From: DASTBU01 sp035711845 | GTDB lineage: Bacteria > Acidobacteriota > Vicinamibacteria > Vicinamibacterales > 2-12-FULL-66-21 | Length of the DNA: 6,487 bases | NCBI GenBank assembly: GCA_035711845.1 | Contig: DASTBU010000132.1 | Coordinates: 1-6,487 of the forward strand | Reading direction: 5' to 3' | In this document: one piece after another, positions 5,301-6,487 of the stretch | Layout: each line of letters begins with the position of its first letter | Position numbering within the stretch: the stretch's first letter is position 1 | Position numbers and translations under genes: made by a program | The notes under the pieces: model-generated | What the model was told of the DNA's origin: nothing | The model's database searches: none | Seen by the model: the letters and a program-made list of their open reading frames with translations, nothing else

Positions 5301-6487
5301 ATGTTCGAGATGTTCCGTTCACGGGCTGGGCGGTCGAGTGCGCCCGCAGCCGTCATCGTCCTGTTTTTATCGGCCAGCGCGTCTCTTTCCGCCATGCAGC
5401 CGGTCCCCGAGACGGCCACCGCCCAGGCTCCCCGGCATGCCGGGGGCGAGGCCAACCTCGTTCTGCCCGACCTGAGTGCGGTGGAGTTCCAGGGCATCAA
5501 CGGCCGCACGCTGCTGATGAGCGGGCTCCTGGTCTGCGCGCTGGGACTCGCCTTCGGGATGACGATCTTCACCCAGCTGCGGAACCTTCCGGTGCACCGG
5601 TCGATGCGGGAGATTTCCGAACTGATTTATGAGACCTGCAAGACCTATCTGATCACACAGGGCAAGTTCATCCTGATCCTCTGGGTCTTCATCGGCATCA
5701 TCACCGGGGTGTACTTCGGCTGGCTCGCGGCGTCGGTCGATCCCGCGACGGGCGCCGTCGTGCACGGGTTTCCCCCTTTCAAGGTCGCCGTGATCCTCCT
5801 CTTCAGCCTGATCGGCATCGCCGGCAGCTACGGCGTGGCCTGGTTCGGCATCCGGGTGAACACGTTCGCGAATTCCCGCGCGGCGTTTGCCGGCCTCAAA
5901 GGGCAGCCGTTCCCGATCTATGCGATCCCGCTTCGAGCGGGGATGAGCATCGGCATGCTCCTCATCAGCGTCGAGCTGCTGATCATGCTGTGCATCCTCT
6001 TGTTCATCCCGCGCGACTACGCCGGATCCTGTTTCATCGGATTCGCCATCGGCGAGTCGCTCGGGGCGGCGGCGCTCCGCATCGCCGGCGGCATCTTCAC
6101 GAAGATCGCGGACATCGGCTCCGACCTGATGAAGATCGTCTTCAACATCAAGGAGGACGATGCGCGAAACCCTGGGGTCATTGCGGACTGCACGGGCGAC
6201 AACGCCGGCGATTCGGTCGGCCCGAGCGCCGACGGCTTCGAGACCTACGGGGTCACCGGCGTCGCCCTGATAGCGTTCATCCTGCTGGCCGTGCCCGACA
6301 CCAATATCCAGGTCCAGCTGCTCGTGTGGATCTTCGTGATGCGCGTCATGATGATTATCGCCAGCGGCGCCTCCTACCTGATCAACGAGGCCTGGGCACG
6401 CGCCAGCTACGGAACCGCCGCGACCATGAACTTCGAGTCGCCGCTCACCAGGCTCGTCTGGCTGACGTCGTTCGTCTCGGTGGGCTT
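5301..6487 (+). CDS. hppA: Membrane-bound ion-translocating pyrophosphatase, divergent type (3' truncated by window edge)
   Basis: Membrane pyrophosphatases split PPi and pump H+ and/or Na+ across the membrane. 395 residues are visible, about half of a usual family member. A signal-like segment (hydrophobic about 15-31, then SLSA) and a roughly 37-residue linker come before the core helices at about 70-90, 124-144, 162-184 and 213-236. The catalytic region keeps R260, GGIFTKIADIGSD (263-275; K268, D271, D275), EDDARNP (285-291) and ADCTGDNAGD (295-304; D296, D300, D304). D311 and E314 correspond to ion-gate residues D243 and E246 of the Thermotoga enzyme. Compared with the plant enzyme, one residue is missing between D275 and E285, and the Glu of the DX7KXE signature is absent. 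The variant resembles a divergent mPPase group in bacteria. The K+-dependence site is beyond the window, so ion specificity cannot be called. A promoter and a strong ribosome site suggest separate expression. Confidence 0.95.
   Translation, partial: MFEMFRSRAGRSSAPAAVIVLFLSASASLSAMQPVPETATAQAPRHAGGEANLVLPDLSAVEFQGINGRTLLMSGLLVCALGLAFGMTIFTQLRNLPVHRSMREISELIYETCKTYLITQGKFILILWVFIGIITGVYFGWLAASVDPATGAVVHGFPPFKVAVILLFSLIGIAGSYGVAWFGIRVNTFANSRAAFAGLKGQPFPIYAIPLRAGMSIGMLLISVELLIMLCILLFIPRDYAGSCFIGFAIGESLGAAALRIAGGIFTKIADIGSDLMKIVFNIKEDDARNPGVIADCTGDNAGDSVGPSADGFETYGVTGVALIAFILLAVPDTNIQVQLLVWIFVMRVMMIIASGASYLINEAWARASYGTAATMNFESPLTRLVWLTSFVSVG

Overview
The window is a compact, high-GC bacterial chromosome segment with every recognisable gene on the + strand. 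In order it holds the 3' part of tgt, then yajC, secD, secF, uppP (bacA), a DUF502/COV-type membrane protein gene, and the 5' part of a membrane-bound pyrophosphatase gene (hppA) that runs off the right edge. The order tgt-yajC-secD-secF is a widespread bacterial arrangement. The GC content, the protein variants and the GC-rich heptamer repeats between genes suggest an Acidobacteriota-like organism, perhaps Vicinamibacteria. That placement is inference; there is no rRNA or other decisive marker here.

Region 1 to 5163 looks like one transcription unit. tgt and yajC abut (TGA then ATG), yajC and secD are 3 nt apart, secD and secF 7 nt, secF and uppP 19 nt. The 75-nt gap between uppP and the DUF502 gene is bridged by a possible 24-codon ORF whose start overlaps the uppP stop (TGATG) and whose stop lies 1 nt before the DUF502 start. 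That gap carries a degenerate heptamer repeat (NCGACTG) that ends 2 nt before the DUF502 start codon. I see no strong Shine-Dalgarno sequence before the downstream genes of this unit, which fits translational coupling.

Region 5164 to 5300 is a real intergenic stretch. It begins with a second, unrelated heptamer array (GGNGGCY type), followed by a plausible sigma70-like extended -10 promoter, a small 5'-UTR hairpin and a clear Shine-Dalgarno before hppA. hppA is therefore probably transcribed on its own.

Functionally the cluster is mostly envelope housekeeping. YajC, SecD and SecF assist ion-gradient-driven protein export, UppP recycles the undecaprenyl carrier for cell-wall synthesis, and the pyrophosphatase couples PPi hydrolysis to ion pumping. 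Tgt is the tRNA queuosine enzyme often found beside yajC. The most unusual items are the pyrophosphatase, which departs from the classical DX7KXE signature and has a signal-like N-terminal extension, and the two heptamer repeat patches. I found no evidence of a mobile element, CRISPR array, RNA gene or defence system.
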